From contig CBFHQM010000008.1 in the NCBI GenBank assembly GCA_965657965.1, forward strand, positions 1-64,000: a stretch of 64,000 bases of DNA, written 5' to 3'. Every line of letters begins with the position of its first letter. The stretch's first letter is position 1. Shown here piece after piece: positions 9,536 through 17,666 of the stretch. The translations under genes were made by a program, and so were the position numbers. The notes under the pieces are model-generated. The model had not been told where the DNA came from, searched no databases, and saw only the letters and a list, made by a program, of their open reading frames with translations. This DNA comes from UBA8752 sp965657965 (lineage in GTDB: Bacteria > Bacteroidota > Bacteroidia > Flavobacteriales_D > Sanyastnellaceae).

Positions 9536-9930
9536 GCATGGATCACCCGACTGAAGACCGACTCTTGCTGGACCTTCGCAGCTACTTTGGTTACACCCAA
9601 GACCAAGTAGAATTCATTTGGTCGGAGTCCGATGGCATCCACGAAGTGGCTTTGTTTACCTACAACCCGCGGCATACGCACCGGTTTCTGTTTCACAAGT
9701 CCTCGGGGTCGACCCGCATTCAAGCGTTGCAAACCCTGTTGGACTATACCCAAACCCACAGGGACCGGGAGTTGAGCTACACCATTCAATGGCGGGTGGC
9801 TGGCGAAGTGGAATTTCACACGAGCTATTTCAGTGCGGGAAACATCCTGATGGCACTGGACAAGTTCTTTGCCGGCAGGGACCCCCACACCGTGCAGGTG
9901 TTCAGCGTGATGCTCAATCCTATGAGCTGA
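9532..9930 (+). CDS. Small conserved-looking protein of unknown function
   Basis: A 132-residue soluble protein whose ATG overlaps the previous stop (ATGA), so it is translationally coupled to the sugar dehydratase gene. It has no signal peptide or membrane segment. Visible features are an acidic and aromatic N-terminus (LLLDLRSYFGYTQDQVEFIW), a central RFLFHKSSGSTRIQALQTLL and a beta-strand-rich end. I recognise no domain. The following YigZ-family gene starts 4 bases after the stop, so the three probably form one transcript. Codon use matches its neighbours. Confidence 0.7.
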   Translation: MSMDHPTEDRLLLDLRSYFGYTQDQVEFIWSESDGIHEVALFTYNPRHTHRFLFHKSSGSTRIQALQTLLDYTQTHRDRELSYTIQWRVAGEVEFHTSYFSAGNILMALDKFFAGRDPHTVQVFSVMLNPMS

Positions 9931-9934
9931 TCTG

Positions 9935-10564
9935 GTGAAAGACACGTTCCCCACATTGCTCGGTCCAGGAGAGGGCCTTTTCAAAGCCAAGGGAAGCAAG
10001 TTTCACGGGTATGCCTTTCCGTTGCCGTTTAACGATGAATCGGCTGCCGAAAATGCAGTGGAACTGCATCTAGAAGACGTTCGAAAAGCACACCACGCCG
10101 CTCGCCACGTTTGTTTCGCCTGGCAATTTGGTCCCGACCGCTTCCGCGCAGCCGACGATGGAGAGCCCTCGGGCAGCGCTGGGGCGCCCATTCATGGCGT
10201 CCTCCGTTCGCATGATCTGCATTGGACACTCATTGCTGTGGTCCGGTATTTTGGCGGGACAAAGCTGGGGGTGGGCGGCCTTATTGAAGCGTACCGCGCC
10301 GCAGGGAGAGAAGCCGTTGATCATGCCGGAGTCGGCTCCACGGTGCTCAAAACCCACCTCACTTTTGGGTATGCCCCGAACCTCACCCGACACGTGATGC
10401 AAGCCCTTCAAAAAGAAGGTGCCGACATTCTCGGCGAGCGCTACTCCGACCAATGCTTACTCGATGTTGCTGTGGCATCCGGCAACGCACAAACATTGAC
10501 CGACACGCTTTTGAACATCCATGGTGTTGAGCAGGTAAAACCTAAACAGCCCTCATCCAATTGA
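9935..10564 (+). CDS. yigZ: YigZ/IMPACT family protein
   Basis: The 209-residue product matches the UPF0029/IMPACT family: KFHGYAFPL near the N-terminus, then HHAARHVCFAWQFG, DDGEPSGSAGAPI and VVRYFGGTKLGVGGLIEAYR in the expected order (residues about 15-125), followed by the smaller C-terminal DUF1949-like ferredoxin-fold half. Eukaryotic IMPACT modulates the eIF2 kinase GCN2; the bacterial role is not settled, with proposals around translation or proteolysis. It uses a GTG start 4 bases after the preceding stop, and the next gene begins 3 bases downstream. Family assignment is firm. Confidence 0.93.
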   Translation: MKDTFPTLLGPGEGLFKAKGSKFHGYAFPLPFNDESAAENAVELHLEDVRKAHHAARHVCFAWQFGPDRFRAADDGEPSGSAGAPIHGVLRSHDLHWTLIAVVRYFGGTKLGVGGLIEAYRAAGREAVDHAGVGSTVLKTHLTFGYAPNLTRHVMQALQKEGADILGERYSDQCLLDVAVASGNAQTLTDTLLNIHGVEQVKPKQPSSN

Positions 10565-10567
10565 AAC

Positions 10568-11644
10568 ATGCGTCTCCTGATTCTTCTCCTGGTCTTGTCG
10601 TCCGCCCTGTGTGGAATTGGACAAATAGAATTTGAGCATGGCGGACTCACGCGCACCTACTTTATGGACGCGCCGGACCCCATCCCCGCTGGAGCACCCC
10701 TGGTTTTTGTTCTGCACGGCTATTCAAGCAGTGCAGCCCTTATTCGCGCCTACAGCAACTGGGATGAGTTGGCGCTTTCGGAAGGTTTCGTTGCCATATT
10801 CCCCCAAGGAACGTCAGACAGTGGAGGCACCTCACACTGGAATGCCAATTTGGGGATCAGCACCACCAACGACCACGGGTTTTTGGTTGAACTGGCTCAG
10901 CACTTGCAAGAGGCCCATGGGCTGAGTCCTGAATGCACCTACTCCTGCGGCATGTCCAATGGCGGTTTTATGAGCTATTCATTGGCCTGTGAGCACCCCG
11001 AGGTCTTCCGGGCCATTGGCTCGGTGACTGGGGCCATGAGCGATCAAGATTTCGGCTGTATTCCGACTGAAGTGGTGCCCGTAGTGCACCTACATGGCAC
11101 AGCAGACAACACCGTCTCCTACGACAACGGAGTCGGGTTTGGCAATTGGGGAAATGCGGGGGTTACCGACATCATCGATCATTGGACTGACCTGATGGGC
11201 ACCACCACAATCGAGGAATCTGCCCTGCCCAATGTCGAACTGGTGGACCTCACATCGGTGGATTTTATGCGGTATGCTGGTGCCCCAGGAGGACAGGAGT
11301 TCCATCACTATCGCGTCAATGGTGGTGGCCACGTATGGTTTGGAGCCTGGGGAAGTCCCGACGTCGCGTCCACACAAGTGCTTTGGGACTTTTTTTCTGC
11401 CCAATGTTCCGGCGAATTCACAGACGTCACGGAAGCATACGCACCCGAGCCGTGGTTGACTCCACAAGGGGAAGGATTTCGCGTTCAACGCGACGCACAA
11501 GTCCGCGTTTTTGATGCCAGTGGCCGCATGATCATGAGAAAGAATATGGCGAACGGAGAAGTCTGGACACCCAACTTGCCTCAGATATACGTGGTCCAAG
11601 CCGTGGATACTCACGGCGAAATTCAGGTCCTAAAAGGCAGGTGA
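10568..11644 (+). CDS. Secreted PHB-depolymerase/feruloyl-esterase-like hydrolase with T9SS type A sorting domain
   Basis: This 358-residue protein has a signal peptide (LLILLLVLSSALCGIGQ) and an alpha/beta-hydrolase of the LpqC/PHB depolymerase class. An FVLHGYSSSA oxyanion-hole strand comes first. The catalytic Ser lies in GMSNGGF (residues about 136-142), the Asp in HLHGTADNTV and the His in VNGGGHVWFGA. The last 70 residues (RVFDASGRMIMRKN...YVVQAV...VLKGR) are a typical T9SS type A C-terminal domain, so the enzyme is probably exported across the outer membrane. Substrate could be a polyester, an acetyl/feruloyl ester or another ester; the sequence does not decide. Three bases separate it from the YigZ gene. 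Confidence 0.88.
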   Translation: MRLLILLLVLSSALCGIGQIEFEHGGLTRTYFMDAPDPIPAGAPLVFVLHGYSSSAALIRAYSNWDELALSEGFVAIFPQGTSDSGGTSHWNANLGISTTNDHGFLVELAQHLQEAHGLSPECTYSCGMSNGGFMSYSLACEHPEVFRAIGSVTGAMSDQDFGCIPTEVVPVVHLHGTADNTVSYDNGVGFGNWGNAGVTDIIDHWTDLMGTTTIEESALPNVELVDLTSVDFMRYAGAPGGQEFHHYRVNGGGHVWFGAWGSPDVASTQVLWDFFSAQCSGEFTDVTEAYAPEPWLTPQGEGFRVQRDAQVRVFDASGRMIMRKNMANGEVWTPNLPQIYVVQAVDTHGEIQVLKGR

Positions 11645-11723
11645 ATCCCCACCCTTTTGTAGTTGCCCCCGTGTCAATCGGCAGGGAGTCTTTCGGGGCA
11701 AAAAACCGGTCCGCAGTTTGACG

Positions 11724-12590
11724 TTAGGCGGGCTTGCGAATCACATGCAAGTAACGCTCCGAGCCCAGGGCACACCGTTCAAAACGCTCTGCACCGAACA
11801 GCTCTCGTANNNNNNNNGGCTTGCGAATCACATGCAAGTAACGCTCCGAGCCCAAGGCACACCGTTCAAAACGCTCTGCACCGAACAGCTCTCGCAAGTC
11901 CAACTCCTCCACTTCAAAGCCAACCGAACGGTAGCGATCGGCGTAGTCCATGCCATACAAACGCACATGGTCACGCTGCCAATACAAGCGCTCTCGCTCT
12001 GCTGGATCGGTCACGTTGGGGTCTTCCATGGTTTGGGCATTGTTCCTGTCCAAAGGCACTTGAAAAATGCCCCAGCCTCCCGGTTTCATGGTCCGGAAAT
12101 ATTCGGACATGACTTTGTTGTCGTCGGTTACGTGCTCCATCAAATGGTTGCCCATGATGATGTCGAAGTGATTGTCCTCGTAAGGGATCTCGTGGACGTC
12201 GAAGTGGACATCTGCCCAGGGTGAAACCAAGTCTGCACGGACAATCTCCAAGCCCTCTGCCCGATTGAAACGCGTGAGGAAGCAGTATTCCGGCGCCAAG
12301 TGCAACATCCGTCGACCGAGACCTCCATCCATCAGATTGCTGTACTCAGTCAGGTAAATCCACACTGCCCTGTGGCGCTCAAGACTCAGCGTGTCTGGCG
12401 CCAAAGCATTGGGCCGGCTTCGGTCCGCTCTGCCGTATGACAAGAGCTTCCGGTAACCCCGTCCATTGATGGGGTCTTCGAACGTGTTGCCCCAATAAAG
12501 AGGAGACAAAATCTGAAGGACCAAGTGGGCCACCCGTTGTAGCAAGTGCCGAGGAACAAATCGGGTAACGAAAGAGATGAGCGCGCGCAT
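11724..12590 (-). CDS. Class I SAM-dependent methyltransferase (3' end duplicated at a scaffold gap)
   Basis: The product is a methyltransferase of the type 11 group. It has an N-terminal amphipathic or membrane-associated stretch, a LHLAPEYCF motif I region, DVHEIPYEDNHFDIIMGNHLMEHV as the post-motif I/II region (residues about 140-165) and KPGGWGIFQVPLD. As assembled, the last 25 residues occur twice on either side of eight Ns. Collapsing the duplicated contig ends gives a protein of about 259 residues ending YLHVIRKPA. Substrate unknown. A perfect TATCTTTG box with CC after it lies 7 nt before the ATG, so the transcript probably has almost no leader. Confidence 0.85.
   Translation of the reverse strand: MRALISFVTRFVPRHLLQRVAHLVLQILSPLYWGNTFEDPINGRGYRKLLSYGRADRSRPNALAPDTLSLERHRAVWIYLTEYSNLMDGGLGRRMLHLAPEYCFLTRFNRAEGLEIVRADLVSPWADVHFDVHEIPYEDNHFDIIMGNHLMEHVTDDNKVMSEYFRTMKPGGWGIFQVPLDRNNAQTMEDPNVTDPAERERLYWQRDHVRLYGMDYADRYRSVGFEVEELDLRELFGAERFERCALGSERYLHVIRKXXXXRELFGAERFERCALGSERYLHVIRKPA
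11731..11894. repeat. 77-bp direct duplication around an 8-N gap (assembly artefact)
   Basis: Bases 11731-11807 and 11818-11894 are the same 77-bp sequence except for one base (CCCAGGGC versus CCCAAGGC). The two copies flank Ns at 11810-11817. A perfect start/end match at a scaffold gap is what two overlapping contig ends look like when they are joined without merging. The duplicated bases encode the C-terminus of the methyltransferase. Confidence 0.9.
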
Positions 12591-12597
12591 GGTGTGG

Positions 12598-12605
12598 CAA
12601 AGATA
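12598..12605 (-). promoter_or_regulatory. -7 promoter box TATCTTTG for the methyltransferase gene
   Basis: On the minus strand the bases read TATCTTTGCC, a perfect match to the Bacteroidota TAnnTTTGC -7 element, ending 7 nt before the ATG. No clear -33 TTTG is visible. Transcription would start at or within a few bases of the start codon. Confidence 0.55.
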
Positions 12606-12645
12606 ACCCGCCTCTGCCCTGTGCCTTCTCCCCTTGGGAATCGCC

Positions 12646-12969
12646 TTAGCGGATGATGACCTCTCGAATCAATTCGGCACCCAAATGCTCATTGAGCATG
12701 GTCCGAATCCGCGTCCGCGCCATCATGAATTCCTCCTTCATGGGCGCTGAGTCCAATTCAATGGTCATGACGCCCCCTCTTACCCGCAGAAATCTGGTTT
12801 TCCGAGCAACGGCTTCCCCCATGACTTCACGCCATGCGGCTTCGGCTTTGGCATCATTGAGTCGAGCACCGTGGCCACTCAACCTGAGCCACTCATTCAG
12901 CGCGTCTCCCAACGAGACCGCCTCCGCCTTTCGAGCGCGCAACTTTCCACGGCGGCCCTTCCCACTCAT
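12646..12969 (-). CDS. DciA-like DUF721 protein
   Basis: A 107-residue basic protein with the DUF721 pattern: an N-terminal helix (LGDALNEWLRLSGHG), then AAWREVMGEAVARKT and the strand-rich LRVRGGVMTIELDSAPMKEE. DUF721 includes DciA, the helicase-operator protein that helps load DnaB in bacteria lacking DnaC. It could play that role here, but many Bacteroidota versions are only annotated by the domain. Its ATG overlaps the recF stop (ATGA), so the pair is translationally coupled, as commonly seen in this phylum. Confidence 0.85.
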   Translation of the reverse strand: MSGKGRRGKLRARKAEAVSLGDALNEWLRLSGHGARLNDAKAEAAWREVMGEAVARKTRFLRVRGGVMTIELDSAPMKEEFMMARTRIRTMLNEHLGAELIREVIIR

Positions 12970-14108
12970 TCGGCGGGGGTATCTGGAGAATGTGCCATGC
13001 GCTCAATGCCTTCTTCTTGCACCCACCACGCCGAAAACGGCACCTGGGCGTCCTCCAACAATTTGGGAATGCGCTGCGGATTTGTGTCGGAAATGAACAC
13101 CTGACCGAATCGCGCTTGTCCCAGCGTTTCCATTAAAGCGCCCGCCCGATGGGCATCGATCTTGTCGAAGATGTCGTCCAACAACAAAAGAGGACGCCGG
13201 CCAACCCGTTTCGCCAAGTGTTCAACTTGGGCCAGCCGGAGAGCCAGCAAAAAGGTCTTTTGTTGGCCCTGACTTCCAAACCGTTTGAGCGGATGATCCC
13301 CGATCCTAAACTCGATGTCGTCTTTGTGTATCCCCACGGTAGAACGACGCAACCGACGGTCATTCTCCCGCGCCTCGATCAATGCCTCGGCAAAAGCACC
13401 CTGCTCAACCCGAGTCAATCTGGCCAAACTCACGTCTTCTTTCCCGGCACAAAGGGAAGTGTGAATCCGCCGAAATTCAGGCTCAAACTCGGCAAGGAAT
13501 CGACCGCGCTCTTGAGAAATGGCCTCTGCCAATGGCACCATGCGTTCGTCCCATGGCGCGAGTTGATCCTGATCCCATATCCGGTTCTCGGCAAAAAACC
13601 GAAGAAGGTTGTTTCTCTGCTGCACCAAATGATGGTATTGGATCAGCCGATCCAAATAAGGACGATCATACTGGCTGATCACCATGTCCATCCACTTGCG
13701 TCTGACTTCGCTGCCTTCGAGCACCAGCACGGAGTCTGCCGGAGCAATCATGACCACGGGGTATCGTCCCACATGGTCCGCCAATTTCGCGTACGCCTTT
13801 CCGTTGCGCTTGAGCATTTTCTTTTGCCCTTTGGCCACTGCACAGGCCACGCGGTCCAACTCCTCGCCGTCGGAGGTATCCAGCGAAAAGGTGCCTTCGA
13901 CAAGAAAAGCCTCCTTCCCGTGTCGAATGTTCTGCGAATCGATGGGATTGAAATACCCTTTGGCATTGCCCAAATAATGGACCGCATCCAAAACATTGGT
14001 CTTCCCCGCTCCATTGTCTCCGAGGAAACAGTTCACGTGCGAACAGAGGTCCAATTCGACCTCTGCGTGATTCTTAAAATCCAGCAATTGCAGTCTCGAA
14101 AGACGCAT
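12966..14108 (-). CDS. recF: DNA replication and repair protein RecF
   Basis: About 380 residues from the ATG at 14108 (MRLSRLQLLDFKNH); an in-frame ATG two codons upstream is equally possible, while the open frame beyond it lacks family similarity. It has the Walker A motif GDNGAGKTN (residues about 30-38), a signature-like RFGSQGQQKTFLLALRLAQ, and the Walker B RPLLLLDDIFDKID with a D-loop-like HRAGALMETLGQARFGQVFI. RecF is an SMC-like ATPase that, with RecO and RecR, loads RecA at ssDNA gaps. The DciA-like gene follows with a 4-bp overlap; the TPR/ribH cluster is divergent. Confidence 0.95.
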   Translation of the reverse strand: MRLSRLQLLDFKNHAEVELDLCSHVNCFLGDNGAGKTNVLDAVHYLGNAKGYFNPIDSQNIRHGKEAFLVEGTFSLDTSDGEELDRVACAVAKGQKKMLKRNGKAYAKLADHVGRYPVVMIAPADSVLVLEGSEVRRKWMDMVISQYDRPYLDRLIQYHHLVQQRNNLLRFFAENRIWDQDQLAPWDERMVPLAEAISQERGRFLAEFEPEFRRIHTSLCAGKEDVSLARLTRVEQGAFAEALIEARENDRRLRRSTVGIHKDDIEFRIGDHPLKRFGSQGQQKTFLLALRLAQVEHLAKRVGRRPLLLLDDIFDKIDAHRAGALMETLGQARFGQVFISDTNPQRIPKLLEDAQVPFSAWWVQEEGIERMAHSPDTPAE

Positions 14109-14144
14109 GCTCATGGGAGGGGGTGTGGACTCGTTCACTTTGGC

Positions 14145-14152
14145 TATTTTTG
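14145..14152 (+). promoter_or_regulatory. Candidate -7 box TATTTTTG upstream of the TPR gene
   Basis: TATTTTTGCC fits the TAnnTTTGC consensus and lies in the divergent region between recF and the TPR gene. It would give a leader of roughly 100 nt. No convincing -33 TTTG stands at the right distance. Confidence 0.35.
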
Positions 14153-14257
14153 CCGTCTGCAAAAGTGGGTCAAACCCCGCAGATGCAACGAGAAGGGTTT
14201 TCAACGTTGAATCCCGGACCGGAAAAGAAAATCGAACGTAAACAGGATACGACCTCC

Positions 14258-14935
14258 ATGGCCGAAGAGAACAACACCGGTGCTTCAATCGAAGACCTCT
14301 CAGGAAAGACTGAGCAGTTTATTGAAAACAACAGCCGCAATCTGGTCCTTGCCATTGCTGCAGTGGCCATTGTCATTGTTGCCATCGTTGGATACGGGAA
14401 ATTCATGGTTGAGCCAGCAGAATTGGCCGCCAATGAGGACGCTTGGCGCGCCGAGCAGTACTTCATGATGGACAGCACCGACCTCGCACTGAACGGCGAC
14501 GGCTTGTATTCAGGGCTACTTGATATTTCCGAGGACCACAGTGGAACCAAGGCAGCCTCCCGCGCCAGCTATGAATTGGGCGTTCTCTTGCGTGCACAAT
14601 CCGACTTTACTGGGGCCATTGCTGCATTCGAGGCGGCGGATTTGAGCGACGACATTTTGGCCACCATCGCCACCATCAACATTGGCGATTGCGAAGTTGA
14701 ACTCAGCAACTATGATGCGGCTTCCTCTGCCTTCGACAAAGCCATTGGCATGGCTTCCAGTTCCGCTGGTGAAGACTACCTGGCGCCCATCGCGCTTTAC
14801 AAAGGCGCATTGGTGGATCTCGAGCTCGGCAACGACAAAGCAGCCAAGGCCAAGCTGAGCCGAATCGCTGACGATTACGCCAGCAGCAACTTGCAAGCCA
14901 CGGCCCAAGGGCTTGCGGCTTCCATTGCGCGCTAA
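14258..14935 (+). CDS. Membrane-anchored tetratricopeptide repeat protein
   Basis: A protein of 225 residues from the ATG at 14258; the open frame extends upstream but the upstream part is unlike a protein start. After a polar N-terminus there is one transmembrane helix (LVLAIAAVAIVIVAIVGYG, residues about 28-46), then TPR-like helices (YELGVLLRAQSDFTGAIAAF, NIGDCEVELSNYDAASSAFD, ALYKGALVDLELGNDKAAKA). This is the YfgM-like layout with the TPR domain facing the periplasm, which often works in protein quality control at the Sec translocon; its exact role here is unknown. It lies just upstream of ribH, a pairing common in Bacteroidota. Confidence 0.85.
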   Translation: MAEENNTGASIEDLSGKTEQFIENNSRNLVLAIAAVAIVIVAIVGYGKFMVEPAELAANEDAWRAEQYFMMDSTDLALNGDGLYSGLLDISEDHSGTKAASRASYELGVLLRAQSDFTGAIAAFEAADLSDDILATIATINIGDCEVELSNYDAASSAFDKAIGMASSSAGEDYLAPIALYKGALVDLELGNDKAAKAKLSRIADDYASSNLQATAQGLAASIAR

Positions 14936-14942
14936 GAGAAAC

Positions 14943-15452
14943 ATGGCCACCAAGGGACACGACCTGTCTGCCTTCAATGCGGGGCAGATCGCAGATTGTG
15001 CGGACTTTCGCATTGGACTGGCGGTCTCCAAGTGGAACCCCGAAATCACCCACGCCCTCAGGGATGGCGCTCTCGACGTGCTCAAGTCTGCCGGCGTAGA
15101 GGATGTACTGATTCACGAAGTGCCCGGCAGTTTTGAATTGCCCTTGGCTTGTCAGTGGCTCCTGAAACATGGTGGATGTGATGCCGTGATTGCCATCGGC
15201 AGTGTGATTCGGGGAGAAACGTCCCATTTTGACTTTGTGTGTCAAGCGGCTTCTTCGGGTGTTTTACGCGCTGGCATGGATGCCGACCGTCCTGCAGTTT
15301 TCTGTGTTTTGACCGATGACAACATCGAACAAAGCCGCGACCGATCCGGCGGTCAACATGGAAACAAAGGCACAGAAGCCGCCGTGGCAGCCTTGGAAAT
15401 GGCCAAGATGCGCGAAGCACTGAACGCGCGTCACTGGGGAATCGGACTGTGA
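14943..15452 (+). CDS. ribH: 6,7-dimethyl-8-ribityllumazine synthase
   Basis: The 169-residue protein catalyses the penultimate step of riboflavin synthesis, condensing 5-amino-6-ribitylaminouracil with 3,4-dihydroxybutanone 4-phosphate. Family motifs are in order: VSKWNPEIT, HEVPGSFELPLACQWLL, AIGSVIRGETSHFDFVC with the catalytic His, and FCVLTDDNIEQSRDRSG followed by GNKGTEAAVAALEM. The ATG at 14943 lies 7 bases after the TPR stop, and its own stop overlaps the next gene's GTG. Confidence 0.96.
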   Translation: MATKGHDLSAFNAGQIADCADFRIGLAVSKWNPEITHALRDGALDVLKSAGVEDVLIHEVPGSFELPLACQWLLKHGGCDAVIAIGSVIRGETSHFDFVCQAASSGVLRAGMDADRPAVFCVLTDDNIEQSRDRSGGQHGNKGTEAAVAALEMAKMREALNARHWGIGL

Positions 15453-16972
15453 CAGTTCGCCTGGCAAAACACCCGCTTTTGGCTCCACTTTTGGTGGGGC
15501 TCTTCCTCCGGCTCATCGCCGCGCAATTCAGCACGGGATATTTGATGCACGACGACCACTTTCTTGTGGTTGAAGTCGCGGCCAGTTGGGCAGATGGCGA
15601 AGACTACAACGACTGGCTTCCTTGGAGTCAAAGCGGCACACCAGAAGTTCATCCGGCCAACTTCGCCTATGCCGGAAGTCAATTTTTACTGTTCAAGATT
15701 TTCCAAACAGTCGGGATAGAACACCCTGAAAGCCAGGCTCTTGCACTCCGACTGCTGCACGGATTGTACAGCTGCCTAACCATTGTACTCGGCTTCTTCC
15801 TCGCCCGTGTTCTTCTTCCCAAATCACCCCAAACCGCTGTCCTGGTCGCATGGATGTTGGCCGCCGGCGGATTTTGGCCTTTGTTGAGCGTACACCAACT
15901 GGTGGAGATGATCAGCGTCCCCCCCTTGATGCTGGCTTTCTGGATGCTCGCCAAGCACACGGAAATGCGCTGGTCCTCCATACTCTGGGCCGGCATTGGC
16001 ATTGGTCTGGCCACAGGCTTCCGCTTTCAATGCGGCATCATTGGCATTGGCTTGGTTCCTGTGTTGCTCTTGGAGGGTCGGTGGAAAGATCTGCTGGGCA
16101 TTGGCACTGCCGCGCTGGCCACGTTCGCACTGGTACAGTCCCCCGATCTTTACGTTTGGGGTGAACCTTTTGTCCAACTTCGAGGCTACATCGACTACAA
16201 CCAGACCCATGCCGGCAACTACCCAACCGGACCCTGGTACCAATACATATTGACCTTGCTCGGCCTCATGCTTCCCCCGGTCAGTTTCTTGTTGATCTGG
16301 GGTGCATTCCACAGGGGGCGATCGGCACCTGCAATCTGGTGGAGAGTGGCTGTCCCCATTGCCGCCTTTTTGTTCTTTCACAGTGCCTTCATCAACAAGC
16401 AAGAGCGCTTCATTTTGCCTGTTGTTCCCGCCCTCATCGTGATCGGTACCGTCGGCTGGACCCTGTGGCAGCAGCGCAGCAAATGGTGGTCCCTCCATCC
16501 CCGATTGCACCGTGCGCTCTGGGCTTCCTTTTGGGTACTCAACATCGCCCTGCTGGGTTTGACCCTGCCCTATGCCGCGAAAAAAAGCCGTGTCGAAGCC
16601 ATGTCGTTCCTGTACGAAATGGAGGCCACCAACTTCGCTTTGATTCAAGTCGACAGTGGCGCCATGCCCCCTCAATTTTACAGTGGACAATGGGGCGCCT
16701 ATCACGTCGACAACCGCAGAGATGGCCAAGGAAAGCCCCCACTGGAAGTGGCCTCCAAGTGGTGCCGAAATCCGCCACAATATTTCCTATTCCAAGGTCA
16801 TCAACACCTCGGTGAGGCTGTTCAAGCCTACAAGGCGGAGTTGCCTGGCATGCGCTATGTGACCACCATTCAATCTGGGAGAATCGACCAATGGCTGAGT
16901 CGCCTGAACCCCATCAACTCCTCGGAACGCATCATGATTTATGCGGTGGAGGATGCCCTACCCTGCCCTTGA
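15449..16972 (+). CDS. GT22-like (ALG9/PIG-B type) membrane mannosyltransferase
   Basis: A polytopic membrane protein of 507 residues with about ten hydrophobic helices. The first extracytoplasmic loop carries LMHDDHFLVVEVAASW, an acidic D-D-H motif like the H/D-E-x-F loop of GT-C glycosyltransferases. A downstream NKQERFILPVVPALIVI matches the HKEERF-type signature of GT22 alpha-mannosyltransferases. GT-C enzymes use polyprenyl-phosphate sugars and act at the outer face of the inner membrane. The GTG start overlaps the ribH stop (GTGA). Acceptor and sugar are not determined; a GT39-like assignment is the alternative. Confidence 0.78.
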   Translation: MTVRLAKHPLLAPLLVGLFLRLIAAQFSTGYLMHDDHFLVVEVAASWADGEDYNDWLPWSQSGTPEVHPANFAYAGSQFLLFKIFQTVGIEHPESQALALRLLHGLYSCLTIVLGFFLARVLLPKSPQTAVLVAWMLAAGGFWPLLSVHQLVEMISVPPLMLAFWMLAKHTEMRWSSILWAGIGIGLATGFRFQCGIIGIGLVPVLLLEGRWKDLLGIGTAALATFALVQSPDLYVWGEPFVQLRGYIDYNQTHAGNYPTGPWYQYILTLLGLMLPPVSFLLIWGAFHRGRSAPAIWWRVAVPIAAFLFFHSAFINKQERFILPVVPALIVIGTVGWTLWQQRSKWWSLHPRLHRALWASFWVLNIALLGLTLPYAAKKSRVEAMSFLYEMEATNFALIQVDSGAMPPQFYSGQWGAYHVDNRRDGQGKPPLEVASKWCRNPPQYFLFQGHQHLGEAVQAYKAELPGMRYVTTIQSGRIDQWLSRLNPINSSERIMIYAVEDALPCP

Positions 16973-16973
16973 G

Positions 16974-17645
16974 ATGTCGCATTTTACCCCCTCTTTCCAC
17001 ACCTTCTTTAGCGGACTTGAAGCCCACAATGACCGAGAATGGTATGCCGCACACAAATCCGACTACGAGCAACATGTGCGCGACCCATTCAAAGCCTTTG
17101 TGACCGAATTGATCGAAGCCTGCGGTTCACGAGAAGAGGGATATGACACACTTGCGCCGAAGGATTGCATCTTCCGAATCCATCGGGACACACGATTCTC
17201 AAAAGACAAAACCCCCTATAAACTGCATGCTTCCGCTGGCATTTCGCCTGGGGGAAAGAAATCCAGCGATCCCGGACTCTACATCCATGCCGATGCTCAC
17301 AAAGTGGTCGTTGGTGGCGGGGTGTATTGGGTGGAAAAAGAGGACCTCTACTTCCTCAGGGAAAAAATCGCACGCGACCCGCAGGCATTCAATGCCCTGA
17401 TGGAAGCCCCGGCTTTTGCCAGTCAATACGGCCCCGTCCTCGGAGAGCGAAACGTCCGACTACCCAAAGAGTTTCAAGCGGCAGCTGAGCAGTGTCCTCA
17501 CCTGCTCAATAAGCAGTTTTTCTATATGGCCGAGCTCCCTTCGCGCGTTCTTTTGCAAGAGGATATCGTGGATGTGGTCATGGGCTTTTTTGACGCCGCA
17601 GCCCCCATGCGCGCATTCCTTCGTTCCGGCCTGCAGGCTGGCTAA
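16974..17645 (+). CDS. DUF2461 family protein
   Basis: The 223-residue product fits the DUF2461/TIGR02453 family: FFSGLEAHNDREWYAAHKSDY at the N-terminus, FRIHRDTRFSKDKTPYKLHA in the middle, then SSDPGLYIHADAHKVVVGGG and RLPKEF. These proteins are widespread, soluble and have no established biochemical activity. It starts right after the mannosyltransferase stop (one base between), so it is probably in the same operon. Confidence 0.92.
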   Translation: MSHFTPSFHTFFSGLEAHNDREWYAAHKSDYEQHVRDPFKAFVTELIEACGSREEGYDTLAPKDCIFRIHRDTRFSKDKTPYKLHASAGISPGGKKSSDPGLYIHADAHKVVVGGGVYWVEKEDLYFLREKIARDPQAFNALMEAPAFASQYGPVLGERNVRLPKEFQAAAEQCPHLLNKQFFYMAELPSRVLLQEDIVDVVMGFFDAAAPMRAFLRSGLQAG

Positions 17646-17666
17646 TCGCGTAACTTGCACTCCTCC

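Noticed and set aside
11645..11723. Hairpin TTGCCCCCG/CGGGGCAA as a terminator between the esterase and methyltransferase genes
   Set aside because: The stem has a bulged C and the A-run lies on the wrong side for the plus strand; on the minus strand the T-run precedes the stem. It does not make a convincing terminator.
11731..11894. The 77-bp duplication as a real tandem repeat or mobile element scar
   Set aside because: It is placed exactly at an N gap and duplicates coding sequence; unmerged contig overlap explains it better.
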